Part shown: positions 29,238 through 38,559 of the stretch, one piece after another
Layout: each line of letters begins with the position of its first letter
How positions within the stretch are numbered: the stretch's first letter is position 1
Assembly (NCBI RefSeq): GCF_032229225.1
Contig: NZ_CP135076.1
Coordinates: 2,771,001-2,835,000, forward strand
Length of the DNA: 64,000 nucleotides
Direction: 5' to 3'
Origin: Stakelama saccharophila
Lineage (GTDB): Bacteria; Pseudomonadota; Alphaproteobacteria; Sphingomonadales; Sphingomonadaceae
The notes under the pieces: model-generated
Told to the model about the DNA's origin: nothing
The model's input: the letters and a program-made list of their open reading frames with translations, nothing else
The model's database searches: none
Made by a program: the position numbers and the translations under genes

Positions 29238-32200
29238 TCAGAAGGTGACCCTGGCACCTGCGTAAAAGAAGCGCCCGATATTGTCATAGGTCGAACCAGG
29301 AGCTGTACCATCGGCCCCGAACGGCGGCTGCTTATCGAACAGATTATCGACACCTACATAGAAGCGGAAGATATCCGTCGGCTCGAATCCAAGGCGAATG
29401 TCGTGGTAGGTGAGATCCGGATAATAGGCTACCGGATAGGCATCCGGGTTTTCCGGCGGACGTCCCTGGAAAGAATTCTGAGTTTCGTACTCACCAATCG
29501 TCTGCTTACCGACGTATTGAAATTTGTAATATAAGTCAAATTTGCCGACATTCAGAGTCGCGAACAAACTTCCTGCCCAAACAGGATCGCCAAGTTCACT
29601 AAGTTGCCGATCCTTAAAATCGGGATCGTTGATATCCGTATAATTGTTGCGCTTAATTACGTAAGATAGCAAACCCTTAAGATTAAGCGACACTCCCTCG
29701 CCGAACTCCTGCCGATAATTCGTCGTAAGGTCGATACCTGAAGTTTCCTGCTTGGCGAAGTTGAATGGCCCAGCTTCGAATGCCGAACCGCTGTCATCAA
29801 GCTGATAGGTTATGCCATTAATGATGCGGTCTGATTGTCCAGCGAATGTCCCGTCTTCCCTGCGATTTACCGCTGCGCAATAGGGATTATCGATACCGCC
29901 TGGCGCATCGTAGCACTGATCGATCAGCGTCTGTCCGCCAAGAGTGTAGATCACGTTATCCAAACGGATATTGTAATAATCGACCGTGACCGAGAAACCC
30001 GGCAGGAATGTCGGCTCGTACACACCGCCAACAGTAAAGCTGTATCCCGTTTCTTCGTTAAGGTCCGCATTACCGCCATTGAAGCCAGCGATACTGGACG
30101 AAGGACGGTTGGTGAATGGAATCGTATCACCCGTAGCCGGATCAACCACGGTAGTAGGAACACCGTCGGCTGCACAGTTCGCGACCCGGTTCGGATTGTC
30201 GTTGATATTTGCCTGATCGCACGGGTCGCTCACGAGCAGATACGTCTGAGACCGAGAATCGAAAAGATTGCTCAGGGACGGTGCGCGGACCGATTTCGCA
30301 TAGGACAACCGAAAACGAAGGCTATCCACCGGTGCGTAAGTCCCGCCGAGGTTCCAAGCAAACACAGTACCCGTGCTGCCGACATTGTAATGCGACACGC
30401 GGCCGGCTGCATTCACCGTAAGCTCTCGGACAAAAGGCATATCCGCGAGCAGCGGTATGCTCAATTCTCCGAACCCTTCGGTGACCTCAAGGGCCGGCGG
30501 ATCGAAGTCGTTGATGACATTCAAGAAGGTCACGCCACTCTTGGTCACATCATCATATGCGGAGAACGCCGTGCTCTTCCTGAACTCGCCACCGATCGAG
30601 AAGCTGACCGGTCCGCCCGGAAGCTCAAAAAACTGTGAGGAATCACCAGAAACGTATCCGGTCACGTCGAACAGTGTCGCCTTCTGATTACGCGTCGACG
30701 TTACACCGAAATAGTCAAGCGCCGCCTGCTGCGTCCGCGCTAGTCCTGCACCGAACAGGTTGATGGGAACACACGCCGGATCATCATTCGTTGGATCGGA
30801 ATCGGCGTTGATGGAACAGACGATGTTGCCGGAGGCGTCACGCGAAGCTGAAGCGGAGTTGAAGTATTTGTTTTCGTTGATATTCCCCTCAGTCTGATAG
30901 AATGTCGTCGTTTCACCGTAGGTTGCGGCGAGTTCATAATGCCAGTCATCGTTGAAGTCGCCCCGGATACCGCCGACGAGGTTGAACGTCTCGCGGTCAT
31001 GATTTTCACCGCGAGCGCCAAAGTCGGTATTGAACCGATAAGCACCGAAGTTGAAATCTTCATTCGGCCCCGCACCATATATGGCCCGGAGCAATGCTTC
31101 ATTCTGATCGGTAAGATAAGGATTATTGATGTTGAAGACGTTATATTCAAATGTAGGCTGGCCGGCCTGAACCGAACCAATATCCACATACGAACCCCGG
31201 AAGAACAGGTCGGCCGCCTCCGATAGTTCATAGTGTGCAAGAACATTAGCGGTCTTGCGCTCATATGCGGGATCTAGCTGACTTCCTTCCAGCAGTGTCG
31301 AGCCCAGTCCGCCGATCGAATTAGAGGATCCGACATTTCGAAGATCGTTGATTACGGGATTGGCGACCAACGTTCCCGTTGAATCGAATACATAGGTGCG
31401 GCCGATTCTACCTCCGGTTGGCGTCATCTCTCCGGTGCAATTCTGTGCCCTCACGGCCGCAATTACCCCAAATGCTGGGTCACTCTCCGGCACAGGAGCG
31501 GGGCAAGTTGATGTAATCAGCCCACCATTGGAGATATTGTTGTTCTTCACGCCGGTCAGAAATGCCGTATCGGGAATACCATCGCCGGTAGCAGGCTCTC
31601 CGATCGTGTCCTGAACTCTATTAAATTGATGCCGCCCCGAGTAACCGCCGTAGCGGGCATCCCGGTCAGTGTAATAGAGAGCGTCCGCCTTTGCGTAACC
31701 GACACTGACCGTCAGGTTCGCACGGCCATCGAAGAAGTTCTTACCAGCGGTGAGGTAAGCACGATACGACTGCCGGTCGCCGCGCGAAGACACACCGCCC
31801 TGGCCGCCCGCTTCGAGACCTTCGAAATCGTCTTTCAGAATGAAGTTTACGACTCCGGCCACGGCATCCGAACCGTACACCGCCGAATTGCCCCCCGTGA
31901 CGACGTCGACGCGCTCGACCAACTCGTCCGGGATAGTGTTCGTGTCGACGCTCTCAGTGCCGGGATCTGAGGTGACGACGCGGCGCCCATTCACCAGCGT
32001 CAGTGTACGGCTCGTACCGAGCCCCCGAAGGTCGAGCAGGTTCAGACCAGACGTGCCGATGAAGGCCGTCGAATTCGCTTGACTGTAAGTCGACCGCAGC
32101 GCCGGAAGCTGGTTAAGTGAGTCACCGAGCGATACGTTGCCGGATTGAAGATTTTCGATTTCAACCGATGTTACCGGCACCGGCGAATCCAGGTTCGGAC

Positions 32201-32405
32201 GAGCGATACGGCTACCGGTTACAACGATTGCCTGGGGCTCGTCCGCAGGCACCTCGTCGGTCGCCTGAACAGCAGCCTGGTCTGCGGAATCATCTGGATC
32301 GGCAGTTTGCGCGAGCGCAGGCGACGCCGCCAACATTCCAGCCAAAAGCGCGCCCATCGCAGCGCTGCGCAGATAGGACTGCCTGGCGTCTGAAGACCTA
32401 TTCAT
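29238..32405 (-). CDS. Large TonB-dependent outer-membrane receptor
   Basis: A 1055-residue receptor. ATG 32405 follows AAAAGGGGA and starts a signal peptide (about 1-33, ending in ASPALAQ). A plug domain follows (about 60-190; IVVTGSRIARPNLDSPVPVTSVEIENLQ, then GTSRTLTLVNGRRVV and VDVVTGGNSAVYGSDAVAGVVNFILKDDF), then a long 22-strand barrel ending DNLFDKQPPFGADGT...FFYAGARVTF with the terminal phenylalanine. Size and plug wording match sphingomonad receptors for sugars or peptides rather than classic siderophore receptors; the ligand is unknown. Base composition is visibly less GC-rich than in the neighbours. Confidence 0.93.
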   Translation of the reverse strand: MNRSSDARQSYLRSAAMGALLAGMLAASPALAQTADPDDSADQAAVQATDEVPADEPQAIVVTGSRIARPNLDSPVPVTSVEIENLQSGNVSLGDSLNQLPALRSTYSQANSTAFIGTSGLNLLDLRGLGTSRTLTLVNGRRVVTSDPGTESVDTNTIPDELVERVDVVTGGNSAVYGSDAVAGVVNFILKDDFEGLEAGGQGGVSSRGDRQSYRAYLTAGKNFFDGRANLTVSVGYAKADALYYTDRDARYGGYSGRHQFNRVQDTIGEPATGDGIPDTAFLTGVKNNNISNGGLITSTCPAPVPESDPAFGVIAAVRAQNCTGEMTPTGGRIGRTYVFDSTGTLVANPVINDLRNVGSSNSIGGLGSTLLEGSQLDPAYERKTANVLAHYELSEAADLFFRGSYVDIGSVQAGQPTFEYNVFNINNPYLTDQNEALLRAIYGAGPNEDFNFGAYRFNTDFGARGENHDRETFNLVGGIRGDFNDDWHYELAATYGETTTFYQTEGNINENKYFNSASASRDASGNIVCSINADSDPTNDDPACVPINLFGAGLARTQQAALDYFGVTSTRNQKATLFDVTGYVSGDSSQFFELPGGPVSFSIGGEFRKSTAFSAYDDVTKSGVTFLNVINDFDPPALEVTEGFGELSIPLLADMPFVRELTVNAAGRVSHYNVGSTGTVFAWNLGGTYAPVDSLRFRLSYAKSVRAPSLSNLFDSRSQTYLLVSDPCDQANINDNPNRVANCAADGVPTTVVDPATGDTIPFTNRPSSSIAGFNGGNADLNEETGYSFTVGGVYEPTFLPGFSVTVDYYNIRLDNVIYTLGGQTLIDQCYDAPGGIDNPYCAAVNRREDGTFAGQSDRIINGITYQLDDSGSAFEAGPFNFAKQETSGIDLTTNYRQEFGEGVSLNLKGLLSYVIKRNNYTDINDPDFKDRQLSELGDPVWAGSLFATLNVGKFDLYYKFQYVGKQTIGEYETQNSFQGRPPENPDAYPVAYYPDLTYHDIRLGFEPTDIFRFYVGVDNLFDKQPPFGADGTAPGSTYDNIGRFFYAGARVTF

Positions 32406-32676
32406 TCTGTAATCCCCTTTTGTCGTAACCAGCGTCAGTGACGCCCGCGACGTATTTGCCCCGTCACACACATATGATGACTAATGATTCGCCCAATTGT
32501 AAAGCGACGGCACGACAATAGAGCCGAATGCACAGCAGACTGTTGCCATTTTGCAATGCCGCAACCAATTGCTTTAAGGGGAATTTACGTCCGCAGTCGG
32601 AGATATAACAACACCATGGCCCCGGCAAACTCGTCTAGATGAAGGCTGTCCGACAGCCCAACGCGTCAGCTTGAAA
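32406..32676. other. Gap between alr and the TonB receptor gene, AT-richer
   Basis: This 271-base gap holds no gene I can support. It contains the presumed TonB receptor promoter (no confident hexamers) and a 7-bp perfect inverted repeat, GGCTGTC/GACAGCC at 32644-32658, just past the alr stop. That hairpin could be a weak terminator, but it lacks a T run. Confidence 0.4.
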
Positions 32677-33705
32677 TCACCCGAACCGAACACCCAGCCC
32701 GGTCAGCAATTCATACTGCGACATCCCCGACACGGCCGCTGCCTCCGGAAGGTGATAGCCGATCGCCAGCCAGTCGCCTTCCGCCAATGCGCTGGCCGTG
32801 CCCACGTCCACCGCGACCAGGTCCATCGAGACCCGCCCCAGCACCGGCAGGCGTTCGCCTTCGTGCACCGCCCAGCCGCGCGCCGAAAACCCCCGGAAAT
32901 AGCCGTCGGCATAGCCCAGGTTCAGGATCGCCACCTCGGTATCGGCGCGGGCCGTCCAGGTGGCGTTATAGCCGATCGTCTGTCCCGCGCGGACGGTGCG
33001 GCGCTGGAGGATCTGCGCCTCGGGAAACACCACCTGCGCGATGCGGCCTTCCAGCGCGGGCACCGGCACACCGCCGTACAATGCCAGCCCCGGCCGAGTC
33101 AGGCCGAAGGCATAGTCCGGCCCCAGCGCGATGCCGGCCGAATTGGCGAGGCTCATCCGCCGCGCCCGCGTCTTTCCCGCCAGCGATGCAAACGCCGCGC
33201 GCTGCCTCTCGTTGAGCGGATGGCCCGGCTCGTCGGCACAGGCGAGGTGGCTCATCAGCGTCTCGATCGTCAGGCCGTCGAGCAGTCCGCCGGCGATATC
33301 GCCCGCCGACAGGCCGAGGCGGTTCAACCCCGTATCGACCATGATATCGCACGCACCGCCGCCCGCCCCGCGCCAGCGGCGCACCTGATCGGGCGTGTTG
33401 AGGACCGGGCGCGCATGGGCGGCGGCGCGCGCGACCGCCATATCCTCGTCGCGGACGCCGTGCAGCACCGAAAGCGTGACGCCGGTATCGGCCAGCGCCG
33501 CCGCCTCGCCCCAGGTCGCGACGAAGAAGTCGCGGCACCCTGCGGCCGCCAGCCGCAGGGCGACCCTGCGCGCGCCCAGGCCATATCCGTTCGCCTTCAC
33601 CGCCGCGCCGCACGCGGCCGTGCCGCTCATCGCGTCGAGGGTGCGCCAGTTTGCGGCGAGCGCGTCCATGTCGAGACGCAGGCGAAGCGGTGCGGTCCAG
33701 GCCAT
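32677..33705 (-). CDS. alr: Alanine racemase
   Basis: A 342-residue PLP enzyme that makes D-alanine for peptidoglycan. The PLP lysine is K37 in AAVKANGYGLGARRV. MSHLACADEPGHPLNERQRAAFASL and ANSAGIALGPDYAFGLTRPGLALYGG are family blocks, IGYNATWTARADTEVAILNLGYADGY contains the catalytic tyrosine region, and GRVSMDLVAVDVG matches the C-terminal domain. It is slightly shorter than the usual 350-370 residues, which is normal for this group. It is divergent from an MFS gene. Confidence 0.96.
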   Translation of the reverse strand: MAWTAPLRLRLDMDALAANWRTLDAMSGTAACGAAVKANGYGLGARRVALRLAAAGCRDFFVATWGEAAALADTGVTLSVLHGVRDEDMAVARAAAHARPVLNTPDQVRRWRGAGGGACDIMVDTGLNRLGLSAGDIAGGLLDGLTIETLMSHLACADEPGHPLNERQRAAFASLAGKTRARRMSLANSAGIALGPDYAFGLTRPGLALYGGVPVPALEGRIAQVVFPEAQILQRRTVRAGQTIGYNATWTARADTEVAILNLGYADGYFRGFSARGWAVHEGERLPVLGRVSMDLVAVDVGTASALAEGDWLAIGYHLPEAAAVSGMSQYELLTGLGVRFG

Positions 33706-33867
33706 GGCCGTTCGCCTAAGCGAGGCGCCTCACTCCGGCAAGCGCCCCTGCGGTCTCGCGCAAGCCGACGACCGCGATGTTCGCCGGCGGCAGGCAGATT
33801 GGCGGGGCGCGGCCGATACGTTCCGCCGCCTCTTCCGTCCGGCCGCCGGATCGGGCAATGGCGGGGC

Positions 33868-35097
33868 ATGCGCCTCTTTCTTCGCGACAATCTGCACTTC
33901 CTGCGCGCCAATGGCCGCTGGATCGGCGGCGGATTCCTGCTGACGCTCTTTTCGTCCTTCGGCCAGACCTTCTTCATCGGCCTGTCGGGCAATGCCATCC
34001 GCGCCGCGTTCGACCTGTCGGGCGGCGAATTCGGCGGGCTCTACATGATCGCCACGCTGGCGAGCGCCGCCTCGCTGCCCTGGCTCGGCCGCACGCTCGA
34101 CCTGATGGCGGGATGGAAGGTGGTACGCTTCGTCATGCCGATGCTGGCGCTGGCCTGTCTGCTGATGGCCGGTGCGTCCAACATCGCGGTGCTGGTGCTG
34201 GCGCTCTATCTGCTGCGCCTGTTCGGCCAGGGCATGATGACCGAGATCGCCTTTACCGAGATCGGCCGCTGGTTCGCCGCCAATCGCGGCCGCGCCATGG
34301 CGCTGATCACGCCGGGGCTGCAACTCGGCAACGCGCTGCTGCCCGTCATCTTCGTGGCGGGCGCGCAGGCGCTGGGCTGGCGCGGCGCCTGGATCGCGGC
34401 GGCGCTGGCCGTTCTCCTGCTCGGCTATCCGGCGATCCTGAAGCTCATGCGCGTGGAGCGCGTGCCGCAATCGAGCGACCCGCACATTTCCGAAACACGC
34501 ACCGCGCGGGACTGGACGCGGCGGCAGGTGATCCGCGACCCCGTCTTGTACCTGCTGCTTGCCGGCACGCTCGCCCCGCCGTTCATCGGCACGGTCATCT
34601 TCTTCCACCAGGGCTATCTGATCGCGCTGCGCGGCTACGACCCGCTGGTCTTCGCCGCGGCCTTTCCGGTGATGGCGGTGACGACGATCGTCTTCGGCTT
34701 TCTGTGCGGGCACCTGGTCGACCGGTTCGGTGCGCTGCGGCTGCTGCCCTTCTTCCTGGCGCCGCTCGCGATCGCCTCGCTCGCGGTCGGGCTGGTGACG
34801 CCGGTCTGGGGTATCTACCTGTTCATGTTCCTGCTGGGCATCAGCAACGGCTTCACCCAGAACCTGATGGGCGCGCTCTGGCCGGAGGTTTACGGCCTCG
34901 CCAATCTCGGCGGCATCCGCGCGATCACCGTGTCGGCGATGGTGCTGTCGACCGCGCTCGGCCCCGGCATCACCGGCGCGTTCATCGACCTGGGCGTGCC
35001 GCTGCCGACCCAGATGCTGTGGATGGCCGGCTGGTGCGTGCTGGCCTCGCTGGCGCTGGCCGTCGCCGCGCGCATCGTCCGCCGGCGAGAAGCGTAG
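33868..35097 (+). CDS. Major facilitator superfamily transporter
   Basis: A 409-residue, probably 12-helix permease. Helices are evident at FLLTLFSSFGQTFFIGL, MLALACLLMAGASNIAVLVLAL, MALITPGLQLGNALLPVIFV, and so on to WCVLASLALAVAARIV. The MFS loop 2-3 motif appears as LGRTLDLMAGWKVVR, and its echo between helices 8 and 9 as GHLVDRFGALRLL. The substrate cannot be inferred; homologues are often placed with monocarboxylate or oxalate-type MFS proteins. ATG 33868 starts MRLFLRDNLHFLRANGR; a longer open frame would overlap alr on the other strand. Confidence 0.88.
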   Translation: MRLFLRDNLHFLRANGRWIGGGFLLTLFSSFGQTFFIGLSGNAIRAAFDLSGGEFGGLYMIATLASAASLPWLGRTLDLMAGWKVVRFVMPMLALACLLMAGASNIAVLVLALYLLRLFGQGMMTEIAFTEIGRWFAANRGRAMALITPGLQLGNALLPVIFVAGAQALGWRGAWIAAALAVLLLGYPAILKLMRVERVPQSSDPHISETRTARDWTRRQVIRDPVLYLLLAGTLAPPFIGTVIFFHQGYLIALRGYDPLVFAAAFPVMAVTTIVFGFLCGHLVDRFGALRLLPFFLAPLAIASLAVGLVTPVWGIYLFMFLLGISNGFTQNLMGALWPEVYGLANLGGIRAITVSAMVLSTALGPGITGAFIDLGVPLPTQMLWMAGWCVLASLALAVAARIVRRREA

Positions 35098-35188
35098 GCC
35101 GGGCCGCGTTATTCGCCCGGCAGCATCTCCGCCCTATTCTGCGAACCGGGCCAAAATCGCCCTTCGCGGCAGGCTGGGGAGCACCCCG

Positions 35189-36592
35189 TCAGTCCCCCGC
35201 AAAGGTGAACGCCGACATCCGCCGTTCGCGTTCGTTGATGAGCAGCGCGCGTGCTGCCGGCGCCGCCGACCGCTGCGGACAGTCGGCGCGCAGGCATTGG
35301 CGGCAGCCGAGACCGATCGGGGTCGCCTCGCCGGCCAGGTCGATCCCGCGCGCGGCGGAGAGGGGGGCGGCCAGCGTCGCCTCGACCCCGAGCCCGATCG
35401 CGAACATCGCCTCGACCCCGCCATAGCGGCGTCCCGGCGGCGTGACGGTACGCGCCATGGTGAACCAGCGCGCGACACCCGCGTCGCCCGAGCCGTCGAG
35501 GTCGACCAGTTGCGCCGTCAGGGTGCCGGGCCGGTCGAAGGCGTGGTGCAGCCGCCATAACGGACACCGCGCCTGTGCCTCGACCAGCGCTGCGGCGCTG
35601 GCGCCGGCATAGCGTTTCGACACCTGTCCCGCCCGGTCGATGCGGATCATGAAGAAAGGCAGGCCCCGCGCGCCGACGCGGCTGAGCGTCGTCAGGCGGT
35701 GCGCCACCTGCTCGAATCCCGCGCCGAAGCGGCGCTGCAGGATTTCGAGGTCGTACCCGGTCGCCTCGCACGCGCGCAGGAAACGGGCATAGGGCATCAT
35801 CACCGCGGCGGCGAAATAGCCGGTGAGGTGACGGCGATAGAGGCGTTCGGCGGCCGGCGTGGCGAACCCGGCCGCCTTGACCAGCGCCTCGATCCCGCCG
35901 CGCGCCTCGTTCTGCGCGAGTTGAAAGGCGGCGGCGAACGTGCGCGAGGCGGGATCGAGCAATTCGGATAGCTGCAACTGGCGGGCATGAAGATCGAGCC
36001 GGCGCAACAGATCGGGCATCACGTCGGCGGGCAGGATGCGGATCGAGAGTTGGTGCCTGACGCGCAAGCGTTCGGCGATCGCGCCGTAGAGGTCGCCCGC
36101 GCCCAGCCGCAATTCGTCGGCGACTTCCTCGGCCGCGGCGTCGAGATCGGCGAAATGATTGCGCCAGCGCTCGATTTCGCGGCGCACCGGCACCGCCGGA
36201 TCGCTTTCGCCCGACATCGGGGCGGGCCCGCCCTGCCCGATCCGGTCATAAGCGCGCGCGAACGCTTCCGCCCCGCCCGGCGCGCCGGCGAGCCATTCCT
36301 CCAGCTCGCCGCGGTCGATCTCCAGATCCGCGAACATCGGATCGGCAAGCCGCCGCCGCACCGCATCCGCACCGCCGCCGGGCTCGTTCGCCGCAAGCTG
36401 GCGCGGGTCGAAATCGAAACGTTCGGACAGGCGCAGCAGCAGCGTCGCCGACAACGGCCGCTGGTTGCGTTCGATCAGATTCAGATAGCTCGGACTGATG
36501 TCGAGCATCTCGGCCATCGCCGCCTGGGTGAGCCCTGACTGACGCCGCAACCGCCGCACGACATGGCCGGCGAACAATTTGCCCTCGGCCAT
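35189..36592 (-). CDS. ScfR/RamB-type XRE regulator of acyl-CoA and glyoxylate metabolism
   Basis: A 467-residue regulator. Residues about 7-65 are an XRE helix-turn-helix (LRRQSGLTQAAMAEMLDISPSYLNLIERNQRPLSATLLLRL). The middle (about 150-290) corresponds to the IrrE/ImmA-like domain; no HExxH motif is seen, so it is probably non-proteolytic. The C-terminal DUF2083-type domain has a cysteine cluster, IGLGCRQCLRADCPQR. Such regulators (short-chain fatty-acyl regulators; RamB in Corynebacterium) control isocitrate lyase and related genes. The divergent gene here is indeed aceA. Confidence 0.9.
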   Translation of the reverse strand: MAEGKLFAGHVVRRLRRQSGLTQAAMAEMLDISPSYLNLIERNQRPLSATLLLRLSERFDFDPRQLAANEPGGGADAVRRRLADPMFADLEIDRGELEEWLAGAPGGAEAFARAYDRIGQGGPAPMSGESDPAVPVRREIERWRNHFADLDAAAEEVADELRLGAGDLYGAIAERLRVRHQLSIRILPADVMPDLLRRLDLHARQLQLSELLDPASRTFAAAFQLAQNEARGGIEALVKAAGFATPAAERLYRRHLTGYFAAAVMMPYARFLRACEATGYDLEILQRRFGAGFEQVAHRLTTLSRVGARGLPFFMIRIDRAGQVSKRYAGASAAALVEAQARCPLWRLHHAFDRPGTLTAQLVDLDGSGDAGVARWFTMARTVTPPGRRYGGVEAMFAIGLGVEATLAAPLSAARGIDLAGEATPIGLGCRQCLRADCPQRSAAPAARALLINERERRMSAFTFAGD

Positions 36593-36650
36593 TTTCCTAC
36601 AGCCCTTTGTACATGATACGTTCGCGACAGCGCAATGTCCTTACCTCCAT

Positions 36651-36678
36651 CGTCATTCCCGCCTGCGCGGGAATGACG
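36651..36678. repeat. Perfect 12-bp stem palindromic repeat upstream of aceA
   Basis: CGTCATTCCCGC (36651-36662) pairs perfectly with GCGGGAATGACG (36667-36678) around CTGC. It has the form of a dispersed REP-like element rather than a protein-binding site, yet it sits inside the scfR-aceA control region. Confidence 0.8.
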
Positions 36679-36687
36679 GTAGGCTTC

Positions 36688-36703
36688 TGTAAATCTAGTT
36701 ACA
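36688..36703. promoter_or_regulatory. Candidate operator in the scfR/aceA divergent region
   Basis: TGTAA-N6-TTACA (36688-36692 and 36699-36703) is a perfect inverted repeat, followed by another ATTACA at 36707-36712. It lies about 137 bases before aceA and 95 bases before the regulator, a good position for a site of the divergent XRE regulator. No binding evidence is available. Confidence 0.45.
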
Positions 36704-36840
36704 ACATTACAGCACTTGCCGTCGCTATTGCCGACCCCACAACCGCTTTCGACGACATATTCTGTTTCCATCACCGGGAATTATGAGAAATTGAGCGTGT
36801 CCCGACCGTCACGACGAACAGCATCTGTAAAGGACACGAC

Positions 36841-38118
36841 ATGACCTTCGACGATCTCGTTCCCGCCCCCAGCGGCCGCTTCGACGGCATCGAGCGTCCC
36901 TACGCGCCGCAGGACGTGGCGAAGCTGCGCGGGTCCGTGGCAGTCGAGCACACGCTGGCGCGCGAGGGCGCGAACAAGCTGTGGAGGCTGCTCCATGCGG
37001 AGGATTATATCAACGCGCTCGGCGCGCTGTCTGGCAATCAGGCGATGCAGATGGTGCGCGCGGGGTTGAAGGCGATCTATCTGTCCGGCTGGCAGGTCGC
37101 CGCCGACGCCAATACCGCCGGCGCGATGTATCCCGACCAGTCGCTCTACCCCGCCAATGCCGGCCCGGAGCTTGCGCGCCGGATCAACAACACGCTGCAG
37201 CGCGCCGACCAGATCGAGCATTCGGAAGGTGGCGCGACCCGCGACTGGTTCGCCCCCATCGTCGCCGATGCGGAGGCCGGGTTCGGCGGACCGCTCAACT
37301 GTTTCGAGATCATGAAGGCCTATATCGCCGCCGGTGCTGCAGGCGTTCATTACGAAGACCAGTTGGCGGCGGAAAAGAAATGCGGCCATCTGGGCGGCAA
37401 GGTGCTGATCCCCACGCAAGCGCATATCCGCAACCTCGACAGCGCGCGCCTTGCCGCCGACGTGTCGGGCGTGCCGACGCTGGTCATCGCGCGCACCGAT
37501 GCCGAATCGGCGAAGCTCATCACCAGCGACGTGGACGCGCGCGACCGGGAATTCCTGACCGGAGAGCGGACGCCCGAAGGCTTTTTCCGGTTGAAGGAGG
37601 GGACGGGCGTCGACCATTGCATCAGGCGGGGCCTCGCTTTCGCGACCCATGCCGACCTGCTGTGGTGGGAAACGTCCAGACCCAATTTGAAAGATGCGCG
37701 CCGCTTTGCCGAGGCGATCCGGCGCGATCATCCCGACAAGCTGCTCGCCTATAACTGCTCGCCCAGCTTCAACTGGGAAGCCAATCTCGACAAGGACGAC
37801 ATCGCCCGCTTCCAGCGCGAGCTGGGCGCGATGGGATACAAGTTCCAGTTCGTCACGCTGGCGGGTTTCCACCAGCTCAACCACGGCATGTTCGAGCTGG
37901 CGCGCGGATATCGGACACGCGGCATGGCGGCCTATTCGGAACTGCAACAGGCCGAGTTCGCGAGCGAAGCGAACGGCTACACCGCGACGCGCCACCAGCG
38001 CGAGGTCGGCACCGGTTATTTCGACCTCGTCGCCACCACGCTCGCCGGCGGCGCCAGCTCAACCACCGCATACGCCCACTCGACCGAAGCCGACCAGTTC
38101 AAGAAACAGGCAGCCTGA
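36841..38118 (+). CDS. aceA: Isocitrate lyase
   Basis: A 425-residue enzyme that splits isocitrate into glyoxylate and succinate, the first step of the glyoxylate shunt for growth on acetate or fatty acids. The active-site motif is [11 protein letters not shown] with the catalytic cysteine C181. [26 protein letters not shown] and [13 protein letters not shown] are further signatures. ATG 36841 follows TAAAGGA. Malate synthase is not in the window. Control by the divergent ScfR-type regulator is likely from context. Confidence 0.98.
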   Translation: MTFDDLVPAPSGRFDGIERPYAPQDVAKLRGSVAVEHTLAREGANKLWRLLHAEDYINALGALSGNQAMQMVRAGLKAIYLSGWQVAADANTAGAMYPDQSLYPANAGPELARRINNTLQRADQIEHSEGGATRDWFAPIVADAEAGFGGPLNCFEIMKAYIAAGAAGVHYEDQLAAEKKCGHLGGKVLIPTQAHIRNLDSARLAADVSGVPTLVIARTDAESAKLITSDVDARDREFLTGERTPEGFFRLKEGTGVDHCIRRGLAFATHADLLWWETSRPNLKDARRFAEAIRRDHPDKLLAYNCSPSFNWEANLDKDDIARFQRELGAMGYKFQFVTLAGFHQLNHGMFELARGYRTRGMAAYSELQQAEFASEANGYTATRHQREVGTGYFDLVATTLAGGASSTTAYAHSTEADQFKKQAA

Positions 38119-38133
38119 AGGGGAGACGGCATC

Positions 38134-38322
38134 ATGCATAGCGAACCGCAAACCCCGCCCGCCCGTCCCGCCGGAGAGCCCGGCCGCGCCCGCGCGCTGC
38201 TGTCCACCGCCGACTTCAGGCTCATCCGCACCGCGCTTGGCGACTATGCCAAATCGCTCGACGACGAACATGAGCTGGCGTGCGTGAAGGCGCTCTACCA
38301 CCGCCTCGGCACCTACGCCTGA
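38134..38322 (+). CDS. Small conserved-looking protein downstream of aceA
   Basis: A 62-residue protein starting 15 bases after aceA with a GGGGAGACGGC ribosome binding region. The N-terminal 22 residues are proline-rich. The C-terminal part (STADFRLIRTALGDYAKSLDDEHELACVKALYHRLGTYA) is helical and charged. I do not recognise a family. The position before a terminator makes it the last gene of the aceA unit. Confidence 0.65.
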   Translation: MHSEPQTPPARPAGEPGRARALLSTADFRLIRTALGDYAKSLDDEHELACVKALYHRLGTYA

Positions 38323-38348
38323 GGCTCGACTTTCCTGGGGAGGAAAGG

Positions 38349-38379
38349 TGCCCGTCGGGAGCGATCCCGGCGGGCATTT
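38349..38379 (+). terminator. Probable terminator of the aceA unit
   Basis: TGCCCGTCGGGA (38349-38360) and TCCCGGCGGGCA (38365-38376) form a 12-bp stem with one G-T-type mismatch, followed by TTT. The rest of 38380-38559 shows no gene. Confidence 0.65.
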
Positions 38380-38559
38380 CCGCTGTGTACCGCGCGCGGC
38401 GGTGGCGGCAACTCCCGCAGTTTTTCGTTTTTTCGGTCCACCCATGGAACCCACATGATTAGCTCCACATCATCCTTTTGGAACATGCGGTATGCGTAAC
38501 TGACTTGCCGCGCACCGGCGACCGCGATAGCGGTAGGGGCCAGACAGCAGGATGCAGCC

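Noticed and set aside
32644-32658. Inverted repeat GGCTGTC/GACAGCC as alr terminator
   Set aside because: The stem is short and lacks a T run in the alr direction, so it is noted only in the gap entry.
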